In this document: in pieces, positions 21,244 to 30,209 of the stretch
Numbering within the stretch: the first letter of the stretch is position 1
Layout: each line of letters opens with the position of its first letter
NCBI RefSeq assembly: GCF_002198095.1
Contig: NZ_NHMK01000005.1
Coordinates: 1 to 57,945 of the forward strand
DNA: 57,945 nucleotides
DNA from: Deinococcus indicus
GTDB lineage: Bacteria; Deinococcota; Deinococci; Deinococcales; Deinococcaceae
Reading direction: 5' to 3'
Notes under the pieces: generated by a model
What the model was told of the DNA's origin: nothing
What the model saw: only the letters and a program-made list of their open reading frames with translations
The model's database searches: none
Translations under genes and position numbers: made by a program

Positions 21244-22027
21244 CTACCGGCCGCGACCCAGCCCCGCAGCCGTCAGTAGCCCCGTCGCCGTCAGGAGCCC
21301 CACCGCTGTCAGCAGCAGGGTGGCGCCGATCAGCAGGTCCAGCACCCGCCACGCCTGCGGCCGCGCCATGACCGGCGCCAGCGCCCGGCCCGACAGTGCC
21401 AGCGTGAAGAACCACGCCCAGGACGCCAGGACCGTGCCCAGCAGGAACGCCGTGCGCCCGCCGCCGCTCAGGCCCGCGCTGGCCCCGCCGATCAGCACGA
21501 CCGTGTCCAGCAGCGCGTGCGGGTTCAGCAGACTGAACGCCGCCGCCGTGCCGATCACGCGGGCAGGCGCCGTGACCGCCCCGTCCGGCGCGGCGTGCAG
21601 GGCCGCGTGGCCGGGATTCAGGGCGGCGCGCAGGGACCGCAGGCCGTACCACGTCAGGAACGCCGCGCCCAGCAGCGTGCCTGCCGTCACCAGCGCCGGG
21701 TGGCGGGCCAGCAGGCCGCCCACGCCCAGCACGCCCAGCGTGATCAGGGCCGTGTCGCACAGCGCGCACGCCAGCGCCGCCAGCAGCGCCCGGCGCCGCG
21801 CGAGCCCCTGGCGCAGCACGAACGCGTTCTGATACGGACTCCGATTGAATGGCTTGCAAAGCCATTCAATCCGAGCGGATGCGAGTGGGAGAGAAACGGG
21901 TTCCGGACGTGGAGTTGGCAGATCGGTGGTGTTCCGATCTGTTAACGAAACAAACGGAATCCGTATGAGGGCCGATGGCGACGATCAGCGACAGGCCCAG
22001 GCCCAGCCCACGCAGGAAAGGAGGCAT
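21244..22027 (-). pseudogene. LysE/ArgO-family exporter gene split by a 133-bp element
   Basis: The N-terminal 19-20 codons (MPPFLRGLGLGLSLIVAIGP) lie at about 21969-22027, and the rest continues from 21832 to 21244 (QNAFVLRQGLARRR... with several membrane helices). The family signature GPQNAF is restored exactly when the 133-bp element and one copy of the TGA duplication are removed, giving a 215-residue, six-helix amino-acid exporter. TACAGT lies 7 bases before ATG 22027. In the present sequence translation runs into the element and stops. An internal ATG (21819) could in principle start a shorter product. Confidence 0.85.
21833..21965 (+). repeat. 133-bp dispersed element inserted in the ArgO-like gene
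   Basis: The termini are TACGGACTCCG and CGGAATCCGTA, flanked on both sides by TGA (21830-21832 and 21966-21968). The right-hand hairpin uses different bases from the other copies (GGCAGATCGG with CCGATCTGTT) but stays paired. Length and ends match the copies at 10662 and 48096. Confidence 0.9.
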
Positions 22028-22151
22028 CCCGCCCACTGTAGCCCCGCCCGCCCACCTGCCCGCCCCGCCCCGCCGGTCCAGCCCTGCCCGGCCGTTCAGG
22101 CAGGTCAGACGACTCCGGGTGGCCCGGCCCGCGCCCGTGCAGACTGCGTGC

Positions 22152-23279
22152 ATGCCACAGCTGCACGACCGGGCCAGCGCCTCGCAGGAGAGCGTCTTCT
22201 CACGCATGAGCCGACTGGCCGCCCAGCACGGCGCCGTGAACCTAGGGCAGGGCTTCCCGCCGGGCGCGCCGCCGCCCTTCCTGCTGCGCGCCGCGCAGGA
22301 CGCCCTGGGCCGCAGCGACCAGTACACGCCCCCGGCGGGCCTGGGGGCGCTGCGCGACGCGCTGGGCGCCGACCTGGGCGTGGACGGCGCGGACATCACC
22401 GTCACCTGCGGCGCGACCGAGGCCCTGAACGTCCTGGCCCTGTCGCTGTACGGACCGGGCGACGAGGTCCTGATGCTCGAACCCGTGTTCGACGTGTACA
22501 TGCCGCAGGCGCGACTGGCCGGCGCGACGCCCGTGACCGTCCCCATGCGCCTGGACCCGCAGGCCGGCTGGACCTTCGACCTGAACGCCCTGGCGGCCGC
22601 CGTCACGCCGCGCACGCGGGCGCTGCTGCTGAACAGTCCCTTCAACCCCACCGGGACGGTGTTCACGCCGGACGAACTGGCGGGCATCGTGGCCCTGGCC
22701 CGCCGGCACGACCTGTGGATCGTCAGTGACGAGGTGTACGACGAACTGTACTTCGGCGAGCGGCCCGTCAGCCTGCGGACCCTCGCGCCGGAACGGACCT
22801 TCACGGTCGGCAGTGCCGGCAAACGCCTGGAAGCGACCGGCTGGCGCGTCGGCTGGATCGCCGCGCCCCCCGGCCTGAGCGCCGGCCTGGGCGGCGTGCG
22901 GCAGGTCACGTCGTTCTGCGCGCCCGCGCCCCTCCAGGCGGCGGTGGCGGCCGCGCTGCCCGTCGCCCGCGACTCTGGTTTCTACGACGACCTGCGCGCC
23001 GGGTACGCTGCGCGGCTGGCCCTGCTCGCCGGGGGCCTGCGTGACCTGGGCGCCACGGTGTTCGAGCCGCGCGGCACGTACTTCCTGACCGCCCTGCACC
23101 CCGACTGGACCGCGCAGACCCTGGTCGAGGCGGCGGGCGTGGCCGTCATTCCCGGCGAGGCCTTCTACGCCCGGCACGCCGCGCCCCACGGGCTGCTGCG
23201 CGTGGCCTTCTGCAAGTCCGCCGACGACATTCACCTCGCGCTGGAGCGGCTGCAGCGCTACGGGCGCGGCCAGTCCTGA
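22152..23279 (+). CDS. PLP-dependent class I/II aminotransferase
   Basis: This 375-residue fold-type I aminotransferase carries NLGQGFPP near the start, the cofactor-contact segments NSPFNPTGTVF (about 160-170) and VSDEVYDELYF (about 192-202), and the PLP lysine in TVGSAGKRLEATGWRVGW (about 222-239). It most resembles the methionine/kynurenine aminotransferase (YbdL) group. ATG 22152 fits the family N-terminus; longer in-frame starts read through the repeat flank. Its partner substrate is uncertain. Confidence 0.88.
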   Translation: MPQLHDRASASQESVFSRMSRLAAQHGAVNLGQGFPPGAPPPFLLRAAQDALGRSDQYTPPAGLGALRDALGADLGVDGADITVTCGATEALNVLALSLYGPGDEVLMLEPVFDVYMPQARLAGATPVTVPMRLDPQAGWTFDLNALAAAVTPRTRALLLNSPFNPTGTVFTPDELAGIVALARRHDLWIVSDEVYDELYFGERPVSLRTLAPERTFTVGSAGKRLEATGWRVGWIAAPPGLSAGLGGVRQVTSFCAPAPLQAAVAAALPVARDSGFYDDLRAGYAARLALLAGGLRDLGATVFEPRGTYFLTALHPDWTAQTLVEAAGVAVIPGEAFYARHAAPHGLLRVAFCKSADDIHLALERLQRYGRGQS

Positions 23280-23383
23280 CCTTCCGGGAGCGCCGGAACG
23301 TAAAGCCCCCGTGAAGGCCTCCGCGCGTTTTTGTAAAGAAGGCCTCCTTACGCCGCGCCGCCCGCGCTGACTATCCTCGGGGC

Positions 23384-23866
23384 ATGAAGAAGACCATCCT
23401 CGGCCTCCTGGCGATCACTGCCGTTTCCTCCGCCTCTGCGGCCAGCTACGTGGGTGGGTCTGTCGGTTCCGGCGCGACCCTGCACTACCAGACCGACCTG
23501 ACCGGCTCCAGCGCCATGCGCTACGGCCTGAACCTCGACGCCACGAACTTCAACTTCAACCGCGACAACGTCTCGGTCGGCGGCAGCGTGGACTACCTGG
23601 GCGACTTCGTGGGCACCGGCTCGGCGCTGGGCGGCCTGACCCCCTACTACGGCCTGGGCCTGGGCGCCGGCGTGGTGCTCGGTCAGGGCGGCGGCGTGAG
23701 CGTCTACCCGCACGGCACGCTGGGCCTGCGCTACAACGTCACGGACCCCCTGAGCTTCTTCGTGGAAGGCAACGTCGGTCCCCGCATCACGGTGGGCGGC
23801 ACGAACGCCAGCAACACCCGCCTGGGCTCCGGCGCCCGCATCGGCCTGAACTACCGCCTGCCCTGA
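23384..23866 (+). CDS. exported beta-barrel-like protein
   Basis: This 160-residue protein has a signal peptide (MKKTILGLLAITAVSSASA) followed by alternating beta strands rich in Gly, Tyr and Asn and ending in a strand (GARIGLNYRLP) typical of small outer-membrane barrels. TATCCT lies 6 bases before the ATG (leaderless). It is related in layout to the next gene, though sequence similarity is low. Confidence 0.75.
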   Translation: MKKTILGLLAITAVSSASAASYVGGSVGSGATLHYQTDLTGSSAMRYGLNLDATNFNFNRDNVSVGGSVDYLGDFVGTGSALGGLTPYYGLGLGAGVVLGQGGGVSVYPHGTLGLRYNVTDPLSFFVEGNVGPRITVGGTNASNTRLGSGARIGLNYRLP

Positions 23867-23913
23867 GCCCCGCGCGCCGTCAGCCACGCGCGCCCTGAAC
23901 CCCCACGAACAGA

Positions 23914-23947
23914 GAGGCGAACGACCACCGCAGCGGGCGTTCGCCTC
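23914..23947 (+). terminator. terminator between the two barrel genes
   Basis: A perfect 10-bp stem, GAGGCGAACG with CGTTCGCCTC, has a 14-base loop and lies 48 bases past the stop. Confidence 0.6.
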
Positions 23948-24022
23948 CATTCGTTTCGGTGGAGCGACAGCTGGTCAGGTTCGCTTGCACTCATGAGACC
24001 AGGCAGTTACTCTCACCGGGAT

Positions 24023-24574
24023 ATGAAGAAATCCCTGCTGACCCTCCTTGCCCTCACCACCGTCTCGACGGCCGCCGCCGACAGCCTCGGCCTGAGCGGC
24101 GCCTTCCAGAAAGGCTTCTACCGCGCTGAAGGCGAGTCGGTGGAGCTTGATGGTTCGGCTGCCATCGGCGTGAGCTACACCTACGACCTCGACAGCGTGT
24201 CCTCCGTGCGCGCCGAGCTGGAACTGCTGCCCAACCTGTACGGCTCCGAGAAGCTGGGCTTCGGCGGCGAGTTCACGTACCTGCGTTCCGTGTTCAACGA
24301 CGGCACGGCGAACGTCTACGTGGGCGGCGGCCTGGGCCTGAACACCGTTTCCGACACGATGGATGGTGTGACCGCCCGCCTGACCGGCGTCAACCCCACC
24401 GCGCTGGTTGGCGTGAACTACGCCGTCGCGCCCGGCTTCGCGGCCTACCTGGAACTGGCGGGCGGCGCCTCCTTCCTGCGTGCAAGCGCCAGCAGTGGCG
24501 GGGTCAGCTTCAGCAACTCGGCGACGGGCGCGTTCGTCAAGCCCCGCATCGGCGTGACCTACAACCTGCGCTGA
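24023..24574 (+). CDS. exported beta-barrel-like protein
   Basis: In this 183-residue protein a signal peptide (MKKSLLTLLALTTVSTAAA) precedes about eight predicted amphipathic strands, with the terminal FVKPRIGVTYNLR strand as in outer-membrane barrels. TACTCT lies 9 bases before ATG 24023. Probably a paralogue in fold of the preceding protein; the function is unknown. Confidence 0.75.
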   Translation: MKKSLLTLLALTTVSTAAADSLGLSGAFQKGFYRAEGESVELDGSAAIGVSYTYDLDSVSSVRAELELLPNLYGSEKLGFGGEFTYLRSVFNDGTANVYVGGGLGLNTVSDTMDGVTARLTGVNPTALVGVNYAVAPGFAAYLELAGGASFLRASASSGGVSFSNSATGAFVKPRIGVTYNLR

Positions 24575-24592
24575 TCTGCGCGCACGCTTCCG

Positions 24593-24616
24593 GGGCCGCC
24601 GTGTGCGGCCCTTTTT
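24593..24616 (+). terminator. intrinsic terminator
   Basis: The stem GGGCCGC with GCGGCCC is followed directly by TTTTT, the clearest rho-independent terminator in this part of the window. Confidence 0.85.
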
Positions 24617-24648
24617 GCGTTCCGGTGCGGGCGGGCTGGACACGTCCC

Positions 24649-24677
24649 TTGACCCTCCGGGCCGGCCCTGCTAGCCT
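24649..24677 (+). promoter_or_regulatory. promoter of argG
   Basis: TTGACC (24649-24654) and TAGCCT (24672-24677) have 17-base spacing. Transcription would start close to 24684, inside the palindromic region that follows. Confidence 0.6.
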
Positions 24678-24682
24678 CCTGT

Positions 24683-24728
24683 GCATAGCTATGCGCAGAT
24701 TGCGTATAACCATACATGCATATGCAGA
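24683..24728 (+). promoter_or_regulatory. palindrome cluster at the argG start site, candidate operator
   Basis: A perfect 12-bp palindrome GCATAGCTATGC (24683-24694) is followed by TATGCGCA...TGCGTATA and CATATG-type repeats, all AT-rich in a GC-rich setting. Placed at the transcription start, it suits a repressor such as ArgR. A leader hairpin (CCGCCTG with CAGGCGG, enclosing CCCC/GGGG) lies further downstream before the AGGAG site. Confidence 0.5.
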
Positions 24729-24852
24729 TCCTGACCTCCCGACGCTGAAGCCGACCGCCTGACCCCACCGGGGTTCACAGGCGGCGCCTTCACGCCGGGG
24801 GGTCATGTGCCGCGCCTTGCATCCCCTTCACGCAGACAGGAGACAATCAGTC

Positions 24853-26079
24853 ATGGCAAAAGAAAAGATCGTACTCGCGTACAGCGGCGGCCTGGACACC
24901 AGCATCATCCTCAAGTGGCTCCAGACGGAAAAGAACTACGACGTGGTCTGCTTCACCGCCGACCTCGGCCAGGGTGACGAGGTCGAAGAAGCCCGCGTCA
25001 AGGCCCTGAACACCGGCGCGGTCGCCGCCTACGCGCTGGACCTGCGCGAGGAATTCGTGCGGGACTACGTGTTCCCCATGTTCCGCTCCTCGGCGCTGTA
25101 CGAGGGCTACTACCTGCTGGGTACCTCCATCGCCCGCCCGCTGATCGCCAAGAAGATGGTCGAGATCGCCGGCAAGGAGGGCGCCGTCGCCGTCTCGCAC
25201 GGCGCGACCGGCAAGGGCAACGATCAGGTGCGCTTCGAGATGACCGCCTACGCCCTGAAACCCGACATCGTCACCGTCGCCCCCTGGCGCGACTGGACCT
25301 TCCAGGGCCGCGCCGACCTCGAAGCCTTCGCCCACGAGCACGGCATCCCGGTCCCCACCACCAAGAAGGACCCCTGGAGCACCGACGCCAACCTCCTGCA
25401 CATCAGCTACGAGGGCGGCATCCTGGAAGACCCCTGGGCCGAACCGCCCGCCCACATGTTCAAACTGACCGTGGACCCCGCCGACGCCCCCGATGAAGCC
25501 GAGTACGTGGAAATCGAGTTCGTCAACGGCGATCCCGTCGCCATCAACGGCGAGAAACTGTCGCCCGCCGCCCTGCTGGCCAAGGCCAACGAACTGGGCG
25601 GGAAGCACGGCGTGGGCCGCCTCGACCTCGTCGAGAACCGCTTCGTCGGCATGAAATCACGCGGCGTGTACGAGACGCCCGGCGGCACCGTCCTGTACCA
25701 CGCCCGCCGCGCCGTCGAGAGCCTCACCCTGGACCGCGAGGTCCTGCACCAGCGCGACCAGCTCGCCCCCAAGTACGCCGAACTGGTCTACAACGGCTTC
25801 TGGTTCGCCCCGGAGCGCGAGGCCCTGCAGGTGTACTTCGACCACGTCGCCAGCAGCGTCACCGGCACCGCCCGCCTGAAACTCTTCAAGGGCAACTGCG
25901 TCACCGTGGGCCGCAAGGCCCCCCAGAGCCTGTACGACAAGGACCTCGTGAGCTTCGAGGCGGGCGGCGACTACAACCAGCACGACGCCGGCGCGTTCAT
26001 CAAACTCAACGCCCTGCGCATGCGCGTCCAGGCCCGCGTGAAAGCCAAAGCCGACGCCCAGGAACCCGCCCAGGACTGA
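24853..26079 (+). CDS. argG: argininosuccinate synthase
   Basis: This 408-residue enzyme joins citrulline and aspartate with ATP in arginine synthesis. The ATP-binding AYSGGLDTS motif is at residues 8-16, and the citrulline/aspartate segments [15 protein letters not shown] (about 118-132) and PWRDW are present. ATG 24853 follows an AGGAG site 10 bases upstream. It opens the arginine gene block, with the next gene six bases downstream. Confidence 0.97.
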   Translation: MAKEKIVLAYSGGLDTSIILKWLQTEKNYDVVCFTADLGQGDEVEEARVKALNTGAVAAYALDLREEFVRDYVFPMFRSSALYEGYYLLGTSIARPLIAKKMVEIAGKEGAVAVSHGATGKGNDQVRFEMTAYALKPDIVTVAPWRDWTFQGRADLEAFAHEHGIPVPTTKKDPWSTDANLLHISYEGGILEDPWAEPPAHMFKLTVDPADAPDEAEYVEIEFVNGDPVAINGEKLSPAALLAKANELGGKHGVGRLDLVENRFVGMKSRGVYETPGGTVLYHARRAVESLTLDREVLHQRDQLAPKYAELVYNGFWFAPEREALQVYFDHVASSVTGTARLKLFKGNCVTVGRKAPQSLYDKDLVSFEAGGDYNQHDAGAFIKLNALRMRVQARVKAKADAQEPAQD

Positions 26080-26084
26080 AGGCC

Positions 26085-26615
26085 GTGACCCACGCCCCCA
26101 CCACGCTGCGCCCCGTGAACCCGGACGACATTCCCGCCTTCCACGCGGTCATGATGGCGGCCGGCATGGACCCCCGCAGCAGCTGGAACCGCATCACGCT
26201 CGCCGACCTGGAACGGTCCCTGCTGGCTCCCGGCGCGGGCGGGTTCCTGGCAGCCGGTGGGGGAGAGGTACTGGGCTGCGTCGGCTACCGCCCGGACGGT
26301 GACCGGACCCTGACCCTGAACAAACTCGCGACCGTCCCGCAGGCCCGCCGCCTCGGCGTGGGTCGCGCCCTGGTGCGCGAGGTCGAACACGTCGCCCGCA
26401 TGGGCGGGTACGGGCGCGTGCTGCTGGCCGTCAGCCAGTTCAATCTGGACGTGCTGCCCTTCTACGACCGGCTCGGGTACACCGTCACCGACGAACCCTA
26501 CTCGCACGCCCACCCGGACAGCCCCGCCCCGGTGGTGCTGGTGAAAGAGGTCCGGGCAGAGGAATCCGCCCCCGGCCACCCGATCACGCCTCTCACTGAC
26601 AAGGACGCCCCATGA
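26085..26615 (+). CDS. GNAT-family N-acetyltransferase
   Basis: This 176-residue protein starts at GTG 26085, 5 bases after the argG stop. The acetyl-CoA loop ARRLGVGRALV (about residues 87-97) and the FYDRLGYTVTDE segment (about 126-137) mark a GNAT domain. The substrate is unknown. Its last 35 codons are duplicated 551 bases downstream as a scar without the rest of the gene. It overlaps the next gene by ATGA. Confidence 0.8.
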   Translation: MTHAPTTLRPVNPDDIPAFHAVMMAAGMDPRSSWNRITLADLERSLLAPGAGGFLAAGGGEVLGCVGYRPDGDRTLTLNKLATVPQARRLGVGRALVREVEHVARMGGYGRVLLAVSQFNLDVLPFYDRLGYTVTDEPYSHAHPDSPAPVVLVKEVRAEESAPGHPITPLTDKDAP

Positions 26616-26655
26616 CCCGACCCCACAGCCGCCCGACCTCCCGCGTCACGATCAT
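26504..26655 (+). repeat. tandem duplication, left boundary copy
   Basis: The about 150-bp segment, covering the end of the GNAT gene and the start of the lipoprotein gene, recurs at 27055-27206 with few differences, at an offset of 551 bases. Confidence 0.85.
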
Positions 26656-27013
26656 GACCACCTTGGCACTGACCGTGTCGCTCGCGTCGTGTGCGCCATC
26701 CGTGCAGACCGGACCGGCGGCGGTGCGGCCACCGGACATCCGCCTGGGGGCCGCCATGCTGTTCGTGTCCCGCGTGAACGTCACGCAGTTCACCGAGGCC
26801 ACGCCCGACGACCAGTTCGTGATCTTCCTGGACTGCCGCAACGGTGTGGTGGCCGCTGCCGACGTGAAACGCTTGGGCGTGGAGCAGGCCGCCACAGCCT
26901 GCCGTGAAGCGGACGCGCGGGAACGGCAGAAGACGGGCACGGTCGGAAACGCGCTGCTCGTGATGCTGTCGGCGGCAATGATCTTCTTTCTGTACGCCCT
27001 CGGCCTCTTGTGA
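26612..27013 (+). CDS. small exported lipoprotein-like protein, copy 1
   Basis: This 133-residue protein has a signal peptide with a lipobox-like LASCAP at about residues 24-29 (Cys 27), then a short domain and a C-terminal hydrophobic helix (VGNALLVMLSAAMIFFLYALGLL). It is a tandem paralogue of the gene at 27163. I do not recognise the family. The product could be anchored twice, by lipid and by the C-terminal helix. Confidence 0.65.
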   Translation: MTRPHSRPTSRVTIMTTLALTVSLASCAPSVQTGPAAVRPPDIRLGAAMLFVSRVNVTQFTEATPDDQFVIFLDCRNGVVAAADVKRLGVEQAATACREADARERQKTGTVGNALLVMLSAAMIFFLYALGLL

Positions 27014-27054
27014 TCCCGTGGGCACTGGTCACGCCCAGGCCGGGAAGAATGAGG

Positions 27055-27206
27055 GCACGCCCATCCGGACAGCCCCGCCCCGGTGGTGCTGGTGAAAGAG
27101 GTCCGGGTAGAGGAAGCCGCCCGTGACCGCCCGATCCCGCCTCTCACTGACAAGGACACCCCATGACCCGACCCCACAGCCGCCCGACCTCCCGCGTCAC
27201 GCTGAT
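27055..27206 (+). repeat. tandem duplication, right boundary copy with GNAT remnant
   Basis: The part before 27163 still encodes the GNAT C-terminus in a dead fragment (HAHPDSPAPVVLVKEVRVEE...), proving that the duplicated unit started inside the acetyltransferase gene. After 27163 it becomes the start of lipoprotein copy 2. Confidence 0.85.
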
Positions 27207-27567
27207 GTGCGCCCTGGCCCTGACTGCTGGTCTGGCCTCGTGTGCGCCGACCGTGCAGGGCCCGAACGGCGCGTACCGTCCGAAGACGCAGACTGGCGGG
27301 TACCGGCTGTTCGTGAAGGTGGTGCCCGTCTCCGAACTGACCGACGCGACGCCCGCAGACGTGTACGTGAGTTTTCCGCAGTGTCTGAACACCGTCGTGG
27401 CGGTGCCGGACGTGCGTCAGCTGGGTCCAGAGGCGGCGCTGGACGCCTGCCGGAAGACGGACGGCAGCGTGGTGGGACTGATTGCCGGGGGTGCGGTCGT
27501 GATCAGCGTGTTGCTCGGGTTCGCCCTGGCCCCGCTGGTGAAGATTCTCCAGTCGACGGGGAACTGA
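27163..27567 (+). CDS. small exported lipoprotein-like protein, copy 2
   Basis: This 134-residue protein is identical to copy 1 over the first 13 residues, including MTRPHSRPTSRV, then diverges while keeping a lipobox-like LASCAP and the C-terminal hydrophobic helix. An AAGGA site lies before the ATG. Divergence of the body despite near-identical upstream DNA suggests selection or recombination acting on the exported part. Confidence 0.65.
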   Translation: MTRPHSRPTSRVTLMCALALTAGLASCAPTVQGPNGAYRPKTQTGGYRLFVKVVPVSELTDATPADVYVSFPQCLNTVVAVPDVRQLGPEAALDACRKTDGSVVGLIAGGAVVISVLLGFALAPLVKILQSTGN

Positions 27568-27591
27568 CATGCCATTCAACGAGGACATGAA

Positions 27592-28989
27592 ATGACGAAT
27601 ACGCAGGACAAGAAACTCTGGGGTGGGCGGTTCGCAGAGGCGACGGACGGGCTGGTCGAGCTGTTCAACGCGTCGGTGGGCTTCGATCAGCGGCTCGCGG
27701 AGCAGGATATTCGCGGCTCGCTGGCGCATGTGGCGATGCTGGGGCAGGTCGGGATTCTGAGTGCCGAGGAGGTAGCTCAGATAGGTGACGGCCTGAATGC
27801 CGTGCTGGCCGATATCCGCGCGGGGAATTTCGAGTGGCGCCTGGACCGCGAGGACGTGCATATGAACGTGGAGGCGGCCCTGCGGGACCGGATCGGGCCG
27901 GTGGCGGGGAAGTTGCACACGGCCCGCAGCCGCAACGATCAGGTGGCGGTGGATTTCCGGCTGTTCACGAAGGAAGCCGCGCTGGACCTGGCGGACAAGA
28001 CCCGTGCCCTGCGCGCGGTGATGCTCGCGGAGGCTGGGAAGCACCTGGAAACCGAGGTGATCCTGCCCGGTTACACGCACCTTCAGGTGGCGCAGCCGAT
28101 CCTGCTGAGTCACTGGTTCATGGCGTATGTGGCGATGCTGGAGCGTGACGAGGGCCGTTTCCGGGACGCGGCCGAGCGGATGGACGAGTCGCCGCTGGGG
28201 TCGTCGGCGCTGGCGGGGACGCCCTGGCCGGTGGACCGGCACGCGACGGCTTCGGCGCTGGGCTTCGCGCGGCCCACCGCGAACAGTCTGGACGGGGTGG
28301 GCAGCCGGGACTTCGCGCTGGAGTTCCTGAGTGCCTGCGCGATCCTGTCGGCGCACCTGTCGCGCCTGTCGGAGGAACTGATCCTGTACTCCACCTTCGA
28401 GTTCGGCTTCATCACCCTGCCGGATTCCCACACGACGGGCAGCAGCATCATGCCGCAGAAGAAGAACCCGGACGTGTCCGAACTGGCGCGCGGCAAGGCG
28501 GGCCGCGTGTTCGGGAACCTGATGGGTCTCCTGACGGTCGTGAAGGGCACGCCGCTGGCGTACAACAAGGACCTTCAGGAGGACAAGGAGGGCGTGTTCG
28601 ACTCCTACGACACCCTGAGCATCGTGCTGCGCCTGTACGCCGAGATGATGCCGAAGACCGTCTGGCACGCCGACGTGACCCGCGCCGCCGCCGCACGCGG
28701 CTACTCCACGGCGACCGACGTGGCGGACTTCCTGGCCCGGCAGGGCGTCCCGTTCCGCGAGGCGCACGAGGTCGTGGGCGGACTGGTCGGTGTGGCCAGT
28801 CGCAGTGGGCGGCAGCTGTGGGACCTCACCGACGAGGAACTGCGCGCCGCGCATCCCCTGCTGAACGCGGAGGTCGCGCAGTCCCTGACCGTCGAGGAGA
28901 GCGTCCGTGGGCGCGCCAGTTTCGGCGGGACCGCCCCGCACCGCGTCCGTGAGGCCATCGAGCACGCAACGGCCCGCCTGAACTCCTGA
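27592..28989 (+). CDS. argH: argininosuccinate lyase
   Basis: This 465-residue enzyme cleaves argininosuccinate to arginine and fumarate. The fumarase/lyase signature GSSIMPQKKNPD is at about residues 283-294, with the opening KLWGGRF and the HTARSRNDQ segment (about 107-115). It lies downstream of argG in the same direction, separated by GNAT and lipoprotein genes. Confidence 0.97.
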   Translation: MTNTQDKKLWGGRFAEATDGLVELFNASVGFDQRLAEQDIRGSLAHVAMLGQVGILSAEEVAQIGDGLNAVLADIRAGNFEWRLDREDVHMNVEAALRDRIGPVAGKLHTARSRNDQVAVDFRLFTKEAALDLADKTRALRAVMLAEAGKHLETEVILPGYTHLQVAQPILLSHWFMAYVAMLERDEGRFRDAAERMDESPLGSSALAGTPWPVDRHATASALGFARPTANSLDGVGSRDFALEFLSACAILSAHLSRLSEELILYSTFEFGFITLPDSHTTGSSIMPQKKNPDVSELARGKAGRVFGNLMGLLTVVKGTPLAYNKDLQEDKEGVFDSYDTLSIVLRLYAEMMPKTVWHADVTRAAAARGYSTATDVADFLARQGVPFREAHEVVGGLVGVASRSGRQLWDLTDEELRAAHPLLNAEVAQSLTVEESVRGRASFGGTAPHRVREAIEHATARLNS

Positions 28990-29044
28990 ACTCCGCCCCT
29001 GATCCGTCCCCCCACCCTCTGTCCCGGTCCCCTGGAGGAACCCC

Positions 29045-29530
29045 ATGACCCTGACTGACATGCACGTGAAACTTCGTCAGGCCGCCCCGGCGGACCTGCC
29101 CACCGTCCTGGACCTCCTGACCCGCTGCGGGCTGCACACGGGCAGCGTGGACCTGGGGGCCGGCACCTACTGGATCGCGGATCTGGACGGCGTGCCCGGC
29201 GGCTGCATCGGCCTGGAGCACGGGCAGGGCGTCAGCCTGATCCGTTCGACGGCGGTGCTGCCGGAGGCCCGCAGCCAGGGTCTGGGCCGCGCGCTGGTGC
29301 GTTCGGCACTCACGCACGCCAGCCTGCGCGGGGACCGCACGGTGTTCCTGTTCAGCTCGGAAGCGGGGGATTACTGGACGCGCTTCGGCTTCGGGCCGTC
29401 GAGTGCCGCCGAGATCGCGGGCGCGCTGCCGGACGTGCCACAGGTGAAAAGCGGCCTGAGCAAGGGCTGGATCGACGAGGAACTCGTGTGGCGGCTGGAC
29501 CTGCCGCAGCCCGAGGTGACGCGGGGGTGA
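29045..29530 (+). CDS. GNAT-family acetyltransferase, ArsN2-like pattern
   Basis: In this 161-residue protein the acetyl-CoA loop is ARSQGLGRALVRSAL (about residues 78-92), followed by TVFLFSSEAGDYWTRFGF. A GGAGG site precedes ATG 29045. It is a clear paralogue of the next gene (shared GLEHG and AVLPEAR segments). The sequence pattern is close to ArsN2-type acetyltransferases, but the substrate is not certain. Confidence 0.75.
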   Translation: MTLTDMHVKLRQAAPADLPTVLDLLTRCGLHTGSVDLGAGTYWIADLDGVPGGCIGLEHGQGVSLIRSTAVLPEARSQGLGRALVRSALTHASLRGDRTVFLFSSEAGDYWTRFGFGPSSAAEIAGALPDVPQVKSGLSKGWIDEELVWRLDLPQPEVTRG

Positions 29531-29683
29531 CGATCTTCCGTCCGTTCCTTCCGGGCCGGTCCTCACGGGCGCGGCCGTGGCAGTGCTTCCACGCGGGCAT
29601 GCGCTATGCTGTCGCCACGCAAAACCCGTGTCGACCTGCGGTCACCGTGACCGCCGAGCTTACTTTCATCAAAGGAGCACCGC

Positions 29684-30136
29684 ATGACCGATTCCAGCGT
29701 TCAGATCCGCATGGCCAGCCCCGCCGACCGGGACACCGTCACCCGCGTCTTTCACGACGCCGGGCTGGATACCGACGCCACGCTGGCGGACGGCACGACC
29801 TACTGGGTGATGGAACGGGGTGGGCAGCCGGTCGGCGCGATCGGCCTGGAGCACGGCGAGGGAGCCTCGCTGCTGCGCGGGGCGGCCGTGCTGCCCGAGG
29901 CGCGGGGTGGCGGCCTGGGCCGGCGGCTGGTCATGAGCGCCGTGGAGTACGCGCAGGGACGCGGGGACCGCGCGATCTACATGTTCAGCAAGGGGGGCGA
30001 CTGGGGCACCTTCGGGTTCCAGCAGGTGCCGCTGGCCGTCGTGATGGGCGACGTGCCGGACGCCCCGCAGGTGCAGGCGTACCGCGCGCGTGGCGACCGT
30101 CCCGGCGGCACCACCTGGATGCGCTCCCTGAGCTGA
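29684..30136 (+). CDS. GNAT-family acetyltransferase, paralogue of preceding
   Basis: This 150-residue protein has an AAAGGAG site before ATG 29684 and a possible TATGCT -10 about 75 bases upstream. It shares GLEHGEGASLLRGAAVLPEA and the Trp/Phe-rich tail with its neighbour. The pair probably arose by local duplication. Confidence 0.75.
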   Translation: MTDSSVQIRMASPADRDTVTRVFHDAGLDTDATLADGTTYWVMERGGQPVGAIGLEHGEGASLLRGAAVLPEARGGGLGRRLVMSAVEYAQGRGDRAIYMFSKGGDWGTFGFQQVPLAVVMGDVPDAPQVQAYRARGDRPGGTTWMRSLS

Positions 30137-30209
30137 GGACCGCGTGGGGTGTGGGGCTGTTCCCACGTCCCACGCCGCGCTTCTCACGCCCGGTCCGTCG
30201 GGGGCAGAG

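Noticed and set aside
22242..23234. A 330-codon frame antisense to the aminotransferase
   Set aside because: It is rich in Gly, Arg, Val and Gln in shadow fashion; the sense frame has clear catalytic motifs.
26689..26907. Small + strand ORFs inside the lipoprotein genes
   Set aside because: They lie in another frame of a gene with a signal peptide and lipobox and are Arg-rich shadows.
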